A stretch of 64,000 nt of DNA from CAYOUV01 sp963790075 (GTDB taxonomy: Bacteria > Chloroflexota > Anaerolineae > Anaerolineales > Villigracilaceae), in contig CAWBNG010000008.1 in the NCBI GenBank assembly GCA_963790075.1, positions 434,001-498,000 of the forward strand, written 5' to 3'. The position numbers and the translations under genes were made by a program. Below the pieces are notes generated by a model that ran no database searches, was not told where the DNA came from, and saw nothing but the letters and a program-made list of their open reading frames with translations. Positions 25,039-33,736 of the stretch are shown in pieces. Position 1 is the first letter of the stretch. The number at the start of each line of letters is the position of its first letter.

Positions 25039-25509
25039 TTAGGTATTTCCTTTCCCTCCTGACAACCACTGTCTGACTGCTTCAAAATATGGATCTGGCT
25101 CGCCCGTCCACCATTTTTCGGCCAAGTCGAGAAATGGAAGTACCTCTGTGGCCGTCTTCAGGAATGGATCAATACGAAGGGTTTGTTCATCGAAACGGAA
25201 CCAGTCGGCCGTGGAGCTGCCAAGTCTGGGCTGAAGCCTGAGCCTGTGACCTGGGTGCAGGTCCGCCACCTTGACTCGCTCCGCTGGGATGTGGGCACCC
25301 CAGCTGGTGGTGACGCCTTCCGCCGAACATTTGGCAATTTCGATCACGAACCCCCCGCCCCATTTGTCGAATTGGAAACTGAGCAAATCGAACTGCTCGA
25401 TCATCTTCCGGCGAAAGTGTGGGAACGACCCGCGGAAGCCTCGTTCCCGCAGGCGCGTGACGACGATCTCCTTTAGGGCTGCGACCATTCTCTCGTGTGC
25501 TTGGGACAT
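25039..25509 (-). CDS. DUF4304 domain-containing protein
   Basis: A 156-residue soluble protein. The start at 25509 (MSQAHERMVAALKEIVVTR) has a GAGGTAATG site and removes an 81-codon N-terminal extension that is antisense-like to the neighbour. Segments RLRERGFRGSFPHFRR and FDLLSFQFDKWGGGFVIEIAKC match the DUF4304 pattern. Function unknown; such genes often occur singly and in variable regions. It lies downstream of the B3/4 gene on the same strand with 31 bases between. Confidence 0.7.
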   Translation of the reverse strand: MSQAHERMVAALKEIVVTRLRERGFRGSFPHFRRKMIEQFDLLSFQFDKWGGGFVIEIAKCSAEGVTTSWGAHIPAERVKVADLHPGHRLRLQPRLGSSTADWFRFDEQTLRIDPFLKTATEVLPFLDLAEKWWTGEPDPYFEAVRQWLSGGKGNT

Positions 25510-25540
25510 TGATTCATTACCTCGACCCAGTCGTTGCAGT

Positions 25541-26221
25541 TCAGGCAGTAAGCAGCTGGTGTTGTTCCAAAATGGTAGCGGGGGAGAAGAGGCGCACGTT
25601 CTCTTCGATCTTCGAAAGTTGCGTTTCAACCGCTTCGACAGGCACTCCGGCGGGCGCGTACGCCACGTAGAGTACGTGCGTGGTCGCTGATGAAATGGGG
25701 GAGCGGTCGTCCTGCCCGTACAGGATCGAACAACTGATCGCGTTTGCATCACGCATGATCATGTCCCCGGCTCGAATGGCTTTGGAAGCGCCATTCATCT
25801 GGGTCATATGCTCACTATCACGCGAGACGTCGATCACAATTGGTTCTTGCAGCTTGGCAATATCGTGTCCGGCGGTCAATACCAGCGTCTCCACTTCGGC
25901 CATGAAGTTGGCGTCAACCAGCGCTGAGACGTCGGGTAAGTTCTTTCCTTTTAGTACCAGCGATTCGAGTTGCAAAAGTACGTGATAAGTCTTGTCGAAG
26001 CGCTTGTAATAGCTGGTGTAGGCTGCCAGCACGGGCAGCCCCAGGAATTCCGGGCGGGAAAAATCACGGTAGCTGGCCCGCAACTCTGCTTCGATCTCGC
26101 GCTTGTGCTCTTCGAGCTGGGGGCAGGGCTGGGTGTTGATTACGCCGGATAACTCCAGCAGGCCGATCACGGCCCCGGGGTGTGCGGTCCGCCATTCAGT
26201 GGTTGCTGAAATCGAAAGCAT
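25541..26221 (-). CDS. B3/B4 tRNA-binding domain protein
   Basis: A 226-residue protein made of the B3/4 domain also found in the phenylalanyl-tRNA synthetase beta chain. Typical segments: RPEFLGLPVLAAYTSYYKRF, NFMAEVETLVLTAGHDIAKL, MTQMNGASKAIRAGDMIMRD, SILYGQDDRSPI. Stand-alone members are thought to act as trans-editing or tRNA-quality factors, but the substrate is not established. Full length, clear ATG start. Confidence 0.85.
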   Translation of the reverse strand: MLSISATTEWRTAHPGAVIGLLELSGVINTQPCPQLEEHKREIEAELRASYRDFSRPEFLGLPVLAAYTSYYKRFDKTYHVLLQLESLVLKGKNLPDVSALVDANFMAEVETLVLTAGHDIAKLQEPIVIDVSRDSEHMTQMNGASKAIRAGDMIMRDANAISCSILYGQDDRSPISSATTHVLYVAYAPAGVPVEAVETQLSKIEENVRLFSPATILEQHQLLTA

Positions 26222-26351
26222 GAAAATCTCCGTTGGATAAGCAAATTGTGTGTACCTGGCGAGCCTTGATTGAGCGAAGGAAGGGCGAAGGATGAATATT
26301 GCCTGCCGTCTGGTCAGCGGGTTAGCGTGAGGTCCTTCAAAACGCCCCGAA

Positions 26352-27206
26352 TTACTGTCCGATTACGAAAACCGTGCCGACCAGACCTGCCCCGGAATGG
26401 ACCGACAGCCCGGGAGTCAGTTCGCAGAAAAGCGTCTCGGGCGGACAGTCCAGTTTGGTGCGCAGCAGCGCTTCTAATTGCTGGGCATCCTCTTCAGCAT
26501 TGACGTGCAGTATCGCAAACTGCTCGATTGGGCGTCCCGCCACCGCTTCAGCGCACAGTTCGACAACCCTCCCCCAGGATTTCTTCTGGGTCCGGACACG
26601 CTCCAAAAGATCGAGCTTTCCTTCTCGAATGGTCAGGATCGGCTTTACGTCCAGCAGCGTAGCCATTCCGGCAGCGAGGTATCCGACCCGTCCGCTCATG
26701 GCGAGATATTTCAGGGTAGGGAGCGCGGCAAAAAGCCTGGTACGCTGGCCGACTTCCAGGGCGACAGCCACCGCCTCGTCTGCGGATGAACCGCCTTCCA
26801 CAGCTCTGGCAGCCGCCAGTACCATCCATCCCTGTCCCATAGACAGGCTGCGCGTATCCGCTACGGTGATATCACGTCCGGGGAGCAGCCCCCTGGCGTC
26901 AAGGGCCGCAGCGTAGGTGGCGCTGATTTCCGAACTGACCGTGAAACACAGCACACTGTCGGCTCCATGATCGAAAGCAGACTGGTAAGCTGTGCTGAAG
27001 TCCCCTGGCGCTGGCGCCGAGGTAGTCGGCAGTTTACCGTCCCGGTCGATGCGAGCAAAGGTGGCTGCGTCGTCCAGGTCGTATACGGCGCGGAAGCTCT
27101 CCTCGCCGAACTGTAGCACGATGGGAACCTGGGCGATTCCATATCGTTCTGCAAGCTCCAGCGGCAGGCTGGCGTCAGTGTCGGTGACAATTGCGATCTT
27201 GGTCAT
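26352..27206 (-). CDS. DegV family fatty acid-binding protein
   Basis: A 284-residue DegV/FakB-type protein that binds a single fatty acid and presents it to a fatty-acid kinase (FakA). N-terminal KIAIVTDTDASLPLELAERY, TTSAPAPGDFSTAYQ and VADTRSLSMGQGWMVLAAA match the family; the C-terminal domain ends SVHSGAGLVGTVFV. No fakA/DAK gene is nearby. ATG start at 27206 with GGGAGA upstream. Confidence 0.92.
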   Translation of the reverse strand: MTKIAIVTDTDASLPLELAERYGIAQVPIVLQFGEESFRAVYDLDDAATFARIDRDGKLPTTSAPAPGDFSTAYQSAFDHGADSVLCFTVSSEISATYAAALDARGLLPGRDITVADTRSLSMGQGWMVLAAARAVEGGSSADEAVAVALEVGQRTRLFAALPTLKYLAMSGRVGYLAAGMATLLDVKPILTIREGKLDLLERVRTQKKSWGRVVELCAEAVAGRPIEQFAILHVNAEEDAQQLEALLRTKLDCPPETLFCELTPGLSVHSGAGLVGTVFVIGQ

Positions 27207-27325
27207 GTGATGTTCTCCCTTCTGCTTTGGCTTAATCCATTATGGCACAAAAGCGAGGAAAACCAATAACCGACTGAACGTATAGCAAACTTTTTGGTCG
27301 TTCTGGTCTGTATATATCGCACTGT

Positions 27326-27331
27326 TATAAT
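27326..27331 (+). promoter_or_regulatory. -10 box of the membrane glycosyltransferase gene
   Basis: A consensus TATAAT lies in a short A+T-rich stretch, 75 bases before the chosen ATG. No clear -35 at 17 bases. Confidence 0.45.
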
Positions 27332-27406
27332 AGTGCATTGAGCGCATACCTCTATGTATCTCCAGACCAGCTTTTGACCCGAAAATTTTATAGCAGGCAA
27401 ATCCTT

Positions 27407-28990
27407 ATGAAATCCGAAACGTTACGTCGTTTCAGCCTCAAACGGCTGCTCCCCAGCCTAGATAAGATTTCCCGCTCGGATACTTCACCGGCCAAAACGA
27501 CCTGGTGGGGGAAAAATAAGAAGTTCCTTTTACCGATCATCATTGCCTTGATCTTTCTGGTGTTCACCTTCTTATATTATCCCTTCCGCGAAAAGATCCA
27601 GTTTGACGGGGACGAGGGCCTGAACCTGATGCGCTCGATGCTGGTCGTGCTGGGCCACCCGCTGTACACCGAGGTGTCGAGTGACCAGCCGCCCCTGCTG
27701 ACGATACTGCTGGCGGGGGTGATGCGCCTGACCGGCTTCAAAGTGATCCCGGACCGTTTCCTGATCCTGCTTTTTTCCAGCCTGCTGGTCTGGGCCTGCG
27801 CGCAGTTCCTGGAGCTGACCTGGGGTGATCTGGCTGCCGTGCTGTTCCTGCCCCTGGTGGTCATGGCCCCGCGCTACCTGGTCTTGAGCGTTTCGGTCAT
27901 GATCGGTCTGCCCTCGATTGCCCTGGCGACCGCCTCGATGCTGTTGATCGTCGTCTGGCACCGGGACAAACGCGGTCTGTGGCTGATTCTTTCGGGAGTA
28001 TTGTTGGCGCTTTCGGTATTAATAAAGCTGTTCACGGGCTTTGTAGCACCAATTTTCTTGGTCGGGATAACGATTTCTACCTACCTGGAGAGAAAGGAAC
28101 GCGGTTTTTCACTCAGGTGGTTCCGCCCGGCGCTGGTCTGGAGCCTGAGCTTTGGCCTGCTGTTGGCGGCGCTGGTGCTGCTGTGGGTGGGTCCCGCGAA
28201 CGTCTGGCAGTTGATTCTCCCGCACCTGGAAGCGCCGACCGAAGCGACCTATCAGGGCGAAGGGTATACCATCAATTACCACCTCCAGGCCGCGGTTCCG
28301 CTGCTGCTCCTGAGCCTATTGGGTGTGTGGTCCACAATTTATCGCCGCAACTGGCTGACTTTATATCCTCTCATATGGGGGATTCTGGCTTATACGCTGC
28401 TCAGTTTTTATTCGCCGGTTTTGTATCACCACCAGCTTTTAGTGACCATTCCGGCTGCGATGCTGGCGGCAATCGGAGTCGCCGAAGGGATCCTATTCTT
28501 CCTGCGGACCAGGCCACTCACCGGCTGGATCCGTTTCCAAGGCTTGTTGAGCGCGGTGGCTGTGATCGGTTTCGTGCTGGTCAGCCTCCATTATTGGCCG
28601 GACGTCCAGGGGCAGTTGGCAGACAAACCGAGTATCCGCGGGGAGTCACTGCAGGCCACGGCAGGCAAGTTGAAGGTGCTCAACACCATGAGCGACTATA
28701 TCGACCAGACCAACTGGATCGTGACCGATATGCCGATGTACGCTTACCTGGTCAAGCGTCCGGTGCCCCCGATTTTGGCGACCTTCTCCAGAAAACGCCT
28801 GGTCACCGGCAGCTTGACGGACGAGGATATCCTTACGGCAGTGCGTGAATATAATCCCGAACAGGTGCTGATGGCGCGCTTCACCATCCCAGCTTTGAAT
28901 ACCTATTTGGAGTCTCACTATACCTTGATTGCCTCCCCTGAATTTTTCAGGTTGTATCTTCGCAACGATATACTCTCTGCCACTAAGTAG
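27407..28990 (+). CDS. GT39/ArnT-like membrane glycosyltransferase
   Basis: A 527-residue polytopic protein. The ATG at 27407 is preferred to an upstream TTG at 27338. After a basic cytosolic N-terminus (about 40 residues) the first helix is followed by the luminal acidic motif FDGDEGLNLM, the position of the catalytic DE pair in GT-C enzymes that use polyprenyl-phosphate sugars. About 11 helices follow, then a C-terminal extracytoplasmic domain. It differs in sequence from the two GT39-like genes at 48-58 kb, so it is not a recent paralogue. The acceptor is unknown; transfer of sugars to surface proteins or lipids is likely. Confidence 0.75.
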   Translation: MKSETLRRFSLKRLLPSLDKISRSDTSPAKTTWWGKNKKFLLPIIIALIFLVFTFLYYPFREKIQFDGDEGLNLMRSMLVVLGHPLYTEVSSDQPPLLTILLAGVMRLTGFKVIPDRFLILLFSSLLVWACAQFLELTWGDLAAVLFLPLVVMAPRYLVLSVSVMIGLPSIALATASMLLIVVWHRDKRGLWLILSGVLLALSVLIKLFTGFVAPIFLVGITISTYLERKERGFSLRWFRPALVWSLSFGLLLAALVLLWVGPANVWQLILPHLEAPTEATYQGEGYTINYHLQAAVPLLLLSLLGVWSTIYRRNWLTLYPLIWGILAYTLLSFYSPVLYHHQLLVTIPAAMLAAIGVAEGILFFLRTRPLTGWIRFQGLLSAVAVIGFVLVSLHYWPDVQGQLADKPSIRGESLQATAGKLKVLNTMSDYIDQTNWIVTDMPMYAYLVKRPVPPILATFSRKRLVTGSLTDEDILTAVREYNPEQVLMARFTIPALNTYLESHYTLIASPEFFRLYLRNDILSATK

Positions 28991-29074
28991 TGAGGCGTTT
29001 TTATTTGTGCGTCATGATCACCACGCCACGGAAGAGCAGCAGCGATACGATCCGGTTGGAGGTTGGCGACTTTC

Positions 29075-30364
29075 TTATGGCGCGATAGTTGGCTTGATCA
29101 GAGTCCAGCTAGCGGCCCAGTCAGTCGTCTGCACCAGGGCGACTTCCCCATTCGAACGAGCGACCGCCCAACCGTATTGTGGGTCGCTGAAGGAGAATTG
29201 CCCGTCCCAGTTGACTGTTTTTACGAAAGACCAGGTTTGTCCGTCCGATGTGCTCAGGTAAATGTCGCGGCCGAGCAACAGGGCATTGTTCGAGCCATAA
29301 TAGAATAACTGGGCCTGTGCCGCCCGAACCTTTTCCGGCAGATGGACCGTCTGCCAAGTCGCTCCGCCATCCTGACTGGAGTAAAAATAACTGGTGGACT
29401 GTTTAGGCGGGTCGTAGTAGTCAAAACAACCCACCAGCATACGAATGGACTGGGCGGAGAGCAGGACGGGCTGGTAGGTCTCGCAATAGGGATACTGGTT
29501 GAACAGGTCGGATGCCCCGGACGGAGGTGGCAGTTCGCGGCCTTCCCAGGTGGTGCCTCCATCGGTTGTGACATCGTAGGCCGGCGGTGCGGGGGCGTAA
29601 GCGCCGGTTGTCTGCAGGGTGCGCAGGCCAAAATTTGCGTCGGCAAAGACCATCCCGGTGTAGTCGTCGCTGATCTGGTCATCCAGGGAGGTCCAGGTCA
29701 GGCCACCGTCCACGCTTCGAAACAGTTCGTGGTTGAAGTGAGTACCGGCTCCGACATAGACGCCGCGGATCAGCACCCAGACGTGCTGGGCATCCAGGAC
29801 AGCAAACTCAGCCCAGATCTGGTCACCGATCACCTGGTGAAACAGAGGTCCCCCGGCAGTCCAATTGCGGCCCCCATCGGTGGTGTGCCAGATCGAAGCC
29901 TCAGGAGAGACGTGGCTGTCCATGGCGAAGACGATCCAGGCTGCCTGCGCATTCAAAAATACGCCGAAAGCCTGGACACTTTTCCCGTCCGGGAAGTTTT
30001 GAGGGGGTGTAACTTCTCGCCAGGTTTGTCCGCCATCCGTTGTCGTCAATAAATACGGACCGCTGAGACCCCACCCCTCGCTTCGGCTTTTCATTGAGAT
30101 TGAGTCCAGTTGGATGGAATCCCCGGGCCGGAAGTGGGGCGCAGCGGCTGGCTGGGCGATCGCGTGTGTCGGAGTATTCTCCTCTGTGGGCCTTGGGCTT
30201 GTGGTGGTAGGTGTAGTGGACAGCTTTTTTGACGGGGGTTGCTGCGTGGGAATGAGCGAGGCAGGAGATGGCGCGAGCATTGGTTGGGGGAATGTCAAAG
30301 AACTACAAGCTAGCGCGAACAAGAGCAGCACGAAGGGAATAAAGATACGGATTCTGGCGTTCAT
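29075..30364 (-). CDS. BNR/Ycf48-like beta-propeller lipoprotein
   Basis: A 429-residue secreted protein. The start at 30364 (MNARIRIFIPFVLLLFALAC) gives a lipoprotein signal with lipobox LALAC. A Thr/Pro/Ser-rich tether (about 25-75) follows. Then come at least five BNR/Asp-box motifs of the form TTDGGxTW (TTDGGQTWRE, TTDGGRNWTA, SVDGGLTWTS, TTDGGTTWEG, SQDGGATWQT), which form a seven-bladed propeller like Ycf48 or sialidase-type proteins without catalytic residues. Likely a surface recognition or scaffold protein. Confidence 0.82.
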   Translation of the reverse strand: MNARIRIFIPFVLLLFALACSSLTFPQPMLAPSPASLIPTQQPPSKKLSTTPTTTSPRPTEENTPTHAIAQPAAAPHFRPGDSIQLDSISMKSRSEGWGLSGPYLLTTTDGGQTWREVTPPQNFPDGKSVQAFGVFLNAQAAWIVFAMDSHVSPEASIWHTTDGGRNWTAGGPLFHQVIGDQIWAEFAVLDAQHVWVLIRGVYVGAGTHFNHELFRSVDGGLTWTSLDDQISDDYTGMVFADANFGLRTLQTTGAYAPAPPAYDVTTDGGTTWEGRELPPPSGASDLFNQYPYCETYQPVLLSAQSIRMLVGCFDYYDPPKQSTSYFYSSQDGGATWQTVHLPEKVRAAQAQLFYYGSNNALLLGRDIYLSTSDGQTWSFVKTVNWDGQFSFSDPQYGWAVARSNGEVALVQTTDWAASWTLIKPTIAP

Positions 30365-30461
30365 TAATGGACAGCCTCTCTCTGGGCATTTCCGATTTGG
30401 CGAAGGCACATAGCTTATTGCATGCTCAAGGTATAGGGATCGAAATTTATCGACGCAACGT

Positions 30462-31817
30462 TCAAATCTTTCCCAGCTTCCCACGCCGTAATGCCAGCAT
30501 GGTAATATCGTCAAATTGTTTGCCACCCTCGGCTTGAGGCTCAACTTGTTTCAAGATCTGCTCAAGAATTGATGACAGAGCTTGCTCCTCGGTCAATAGC
30601 GGGAGAAATTTGCCTATGTCGAAAATTTCTCCTGAGGGATTTTCGGTTAAGCCATCTGTGTAGGCAAAAAACAGATCTCCATGGTCCAGCTTCACTTCCT
30701 TGATGTCATACTCCGCATCCAGTATCGCACCCACGGCAGGTCCCGTCAGCTTGAGGCTCCATTTGACCCCATCCTTGTTGAGGATTATTGGAGGTAGGTG
30801 ACCACAGTTGATATAGGTCAAGGTAGAGGTTGGTAAATCGAGAATCCCAAAAAAAACGGTCGCGAACATGCCTGTGTTGCCGTGAGTTTCGGCGATGTAG
30901 TTATTGGTTAATGTGACCGCGTTCCTGAGCCGTGTCGCGGAGGCATCCAAGGCGCTTGATTCGGCGCGTGCATATAAGTCAATGTTTGAGACTGCGCGCA
31001 GCAAACTGCGGAACAGGGTCATGAAGAGCGCTGCTCCCAAACCCTTGTCGCACACGTCCGCGATTACAACCCCGACTCTGTTTTTAGGTAAGTTGAACAC
31101 ATCATAAAAATCACCAGCGACCTCACGCGCTGATTTGAGGGAAGCTGCGATCTCCCATCCATTGGGTTGTGGGATCTCATCCGGTAAAAATCCTGCTTGA
31201 ATGTTGCGCCCGATCTCAAATTCACGTTCAAGCGCCTGACGATACAGGTTTTCCTGTTCCCAAAGACGGGCGTTTTCCAGCGCAACGCTCATCGATGCGG
31301 CAAGCGTTTGCAAGAGACGCACGACTGGTTCGTCGAAGGCATTTTCTTTGTCAACATCCTGAAGACTCAAAATCCCTGTTACCTGGTCGCCAACGATCAT
31401 GGGGACACCCAGCCAAGTTTTAGGAGTTATGGTGCCTGGTAGTGTGGGCTGCCCGAGCTGAGCCGCTAATTCGGCAACATTAGTGCTGACCAGAACTGGC
31501 TGCCGGGTTTCAACCACCCAAATTCGGAATCCTTTTATGGGGTGGTGTCCCGGTGCGTGGATGCGCTCGCCGCGTTCAATGGCATAGCGGTGCTCAATGG
31601 TTTCTGTCTGTTTGTTATAAGTCGAGATCATGACCACTTGGGCTTGGAAAATATCGCGGATTTTATCCCCGACCAGATCATAGATGGATTGAACGTTGAG
31701 GTGTTCGGCAAGCCCTAACTGTACGCTGTTGATGATCTGTAACTGCGCCTCGCGTTGGGTCAGTTGATGTCTTAGCGCTGAAATTTCTGCCTCTGGATTG
31801 ACGGATCGGCTGGCCAT
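30462..31817 (-). CDS. GAF-domain PP2C (SpoIIE/RsbU-type) phosphatase
   Basis: A 451-residue soluble signalling protein. The ATG at 31817 follows TTTGGAGATGAT; an upstream GTG is less likely. A short N-terminal coiled coil is followed by a GAF domain (about 30-185, with VWVVETRQPVLVS-like and WLGVPMIVGDQVTGILSLQD segments), a linker helix, and a PP2C-SpoIIE phosphatase (about 215-450) with VIADVCDKGLGAALFM, the INCGHLPPI strand, and DGLTENPSGEIF carrying metal-binding Asp. Such phosphatases act on STAS-domain anti-anti-sigma factors; none is in the window. Confidence 0.9.
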   Translation of the reverse strand: MASRSVNPEAEISALRHQLTQREAQLQIINSVQLGLAEHLNVQSIYDLVGDKIRDIFQAQVVMISTYNKQTETIEHRYAIERGERIHAPGHHPIKGFRIWVVETRQPVLVSTNVAELAAQLGQPTLPGTITPKTWLGVPMIVGDQVTGILSLQDVDKENAFDEPVVRLLQTLAASMSVALENARLWEQENLYRQALEREFEIGRNIQAGFLPDEIPQPNGWEIAASLKSAREVAGDFYDVFNLPKNRVGVVIADVCDKGLGAALFMTLFRSLLRAVSNIDLYARAESSALDASATRLRNAVTLTNNYIAETHGNTGMFATVFFGILDLPTSTLTYINCGHLPPIILNKDGVKWSLKLTGPAVGAILDAEYDIKEVKLDHGDLFFAYTDGLTENPSGEIFDIGKFLPLLTEEQALSSILEQILKQVEPQAEGGKQFDDITMLALRRGKLGKI

Positions 31818-32558
31818 ATCATCTCCAAAGATATTCGTCACTTAATAGAATTCCAATTACGATTTGCCCAATAAAAATTATATAACAGTCTGCATCAAAA
31901 AGGGCATACAGAATATTTGTTCCATCTAACAATGTCCTGGACTAAGCCGAAAGGATGAAGGGGGAACTCTATTTGCACAGCTTGAATAACCCTCGCTGGT
32001 GGCTGGGTTGGGAAGAGCAATACGACAAAGCTCAGTAAATGATGCAGTGAAGTCGATAAGGGATGACTTGGCTCGTGCCGGTATCATCAAAAAGACATAA
32101 AAATGGGTTTGGAGAAATAACCTTACCGAATGCTTTTACAAAGAAATACCCGAATGCCGCCAAAGAATGGATGGGATAATACGTTTTCCCTGCTTCGGTA
32201 CGTTCAATCAACTCAATCTTAATAAGGACCAAACGCCACCATCTCGAGCCTTCTGTACTGCAAGGGGCCATTCTTCCGGCTGTAATTTCGGCTGATAATT
32301 AAAAAGCCTGTCTCACCTTTGCAATATCCGTATTTACAACGCTCCTTTGGGTGTAGCTTATATACGAACAGCATTTCCACGAGAGGTTGTACGCATGGAC
32401 GCTTGCCCCTTTTCAGAGCGGTTAGGGTCATGCCTGACCTGAGCGAGTACATTGCGCCAGTCACCCACGAATTCAGGATGCGTAGCTGAGTCGCCTGCAG
32501 GCCTTGTTCGGCAGCACTCTCCCCAGGAGAAGAGACCACCCGGGTGTTCAACCCGCGC
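31818..32558. other. 740-base gap without a supported gene
   Basis: A+T-rich compared with its surroundings. Short frames are present but unconvincing: a 27-codon plus-strand ORF at 31955-32038 (MKGELYLHSLNNPRWWLGWE start, preceded by AAAGG) and a minus-strand frame at 32032-32271 whose middle (TYYPIHSLAAFGYFFVKAF) reads like protein but has no good start and no recognised relative. The region may hold the decayed remains of a gene. Confidence 0.4.
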
Positions 32559-33611
32559 CTAGGGGATCCAGCTGGGTGAACTAAGTGATCGGTCGTGGAC
32601 AGGTGACGCGGCTGTCAGGTTGACAAGTTCCTGCCCGTCCGGGCTGGCCACATATACATCCCAGCCGGATCCACCGTCAGCCGCGAATACCAGCCACTGA
32701 CCATCCGGCGACCACCGGACTCCGTCGAACTTGGCTTGTCCGTCGAAGAGATGCAGGCGCTGCTGGTTTGTTCCATCCGGGCTCATCAACCACATATCTC
32801 CCCAGCCGTGAGCTAGGTCAGCAGTGTAGAAGACGATCCATTGGCCATCGGGCGACCATACCGGACAGAAAGCGTTCTCCGGAAGATCGACGAGGAACCG
32901 GGAATCTGCTCGGTTGAGATCCATGACTGCAATCCGGACAAAGTCAAAATCGAAACGGTAGCTAGAGAAAGAGATCTGCGACATGTCCGGTGACCAGGAT
33001 GCGCAGTAGTCGCTAGAAGTGTTTCTTGTCAGGCGCCGTTGTCCGTCACCATTCCTGTCCATGATATAGATCTCAGATGGAGGACCTTCAAAGCCTTCGA
33101 TTTGATTCCGCTGAGAGCTGAAAAGTAACCAGTTGCTGTCTGGAGACCATGCCGAGACAGCGTCCATCCCCGGGCTTGTGGTCAGTTGTGTCAGGCCAGA
33201 TCCGTCGGTCTGCATTCGATAGATCTCCTGATCGCCTGTGTAGTTGGCGCTAAAGGCGATGAAGGTCCCATCAGGTGAACCCACCGGGCCGATCTCATAG
33301 GCATCGGTGTTTGTCAGCCGAGTCTGCTGCGAGCCATCTGCATGCATGCTGTAAATCTCGGGGTTGCCATCGCGGTTCGAGAGAAATACGATCTGCCCCG
33401 GAATAGGCAGGGGAGTAGTGGTTGCTGTGGGTGGAAGGGGCGTCCTGGTGGGAGCAGTCGTACTGGTAGGGGGAGGGCCCGAGTACGAGGGAGACGGTGA
33501 GTTTTCGACCTGAGTGGATGTCGTATCACCCCCACATGACAAGGATGCCAGCAAAAACATTGCTGCCGTTAAGCCGGGCAGTATTTTCTGCTTGGTAATC
33601 CGAATTCTCAT
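32559..33611 (-). CDS. TolB-like (PD40) beta-propeller lipoprotein
   Basis: A 350-residue secreted protein. The ATG at 33611 follows AAGGAGGGG and begins a lipoprotein signal with lipobox SLSC at about residues 24-27. A Thr/Pro-rich tether (about 35-70) is followed by WD40-like PD40 repeats: FLSNRDGNPEIYSMHADGSQ, WSPDSNWLLFSSQR, WSPDMSQISFSS, WSPDGQWIVFYTA, WSPDGQWLVFAAD. This is the TolB-propeller architecture on a lipid anchor. Function unknown beyond a likely binding role. Confidence 0.85.
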   Translation of the reverse strand: MRIRITKQKILPGLTAAMFLLASLSCGGDTTSTQVENSPSPSYSGPPPTSTTAPTRTPLPPTATTTPLPIPGQIVFLSNRDGNPEIYSMHADGSQQTRLTNTDAYEIGPVGSPDGTFIAFSANYTGDQEIYRMQTDGSGLTQLTTSPGMDAVSAWSPDSNWLLFSSQRNQIEGFEGPPSEIYIMDRNGDGQRRLTRNTSSDYCASWSPDMSQISFSSYRFDFDFVRIAVMDLNRADSRFLVDLPENAFCPVWSPDGQWIVFYTADLAHGWGDMWLMSPDGTNQQRLHLFDGQAKFDGVRWSPDGQWLVFAADGGSGWDVYVASPDGQELVNLTAASPVHDRSLSSPSWIP

Positions 33612-33736
33612 GTAGCCCCTCCTTATTGCTGACTTGATAGACCAGATGGTGATGTCATCCAATGATTTGCGGCATCCATCGGTTCCTCTACGCTACATTA
33701 CTTGTTAGATAGTATACAGAACCACTTGCATGATTG

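Noticed and set aside
25039..25752. Longer start for the DUF4304 gene (237 codons)
   Set aside because: The first 81 codons overlap the B3/4 gene's 3' end and read as low-quality Arg/Thr-rich sequence; the ATG at 25509 has a ribosome site and begins the domain.
32219..32551. 110-codon minus-strand ORF in the 31.8-32.6 kb gap
   Set aside because: No good ribosome site, no family resemblance, unusual residue composition; recorded only as part of the gap.
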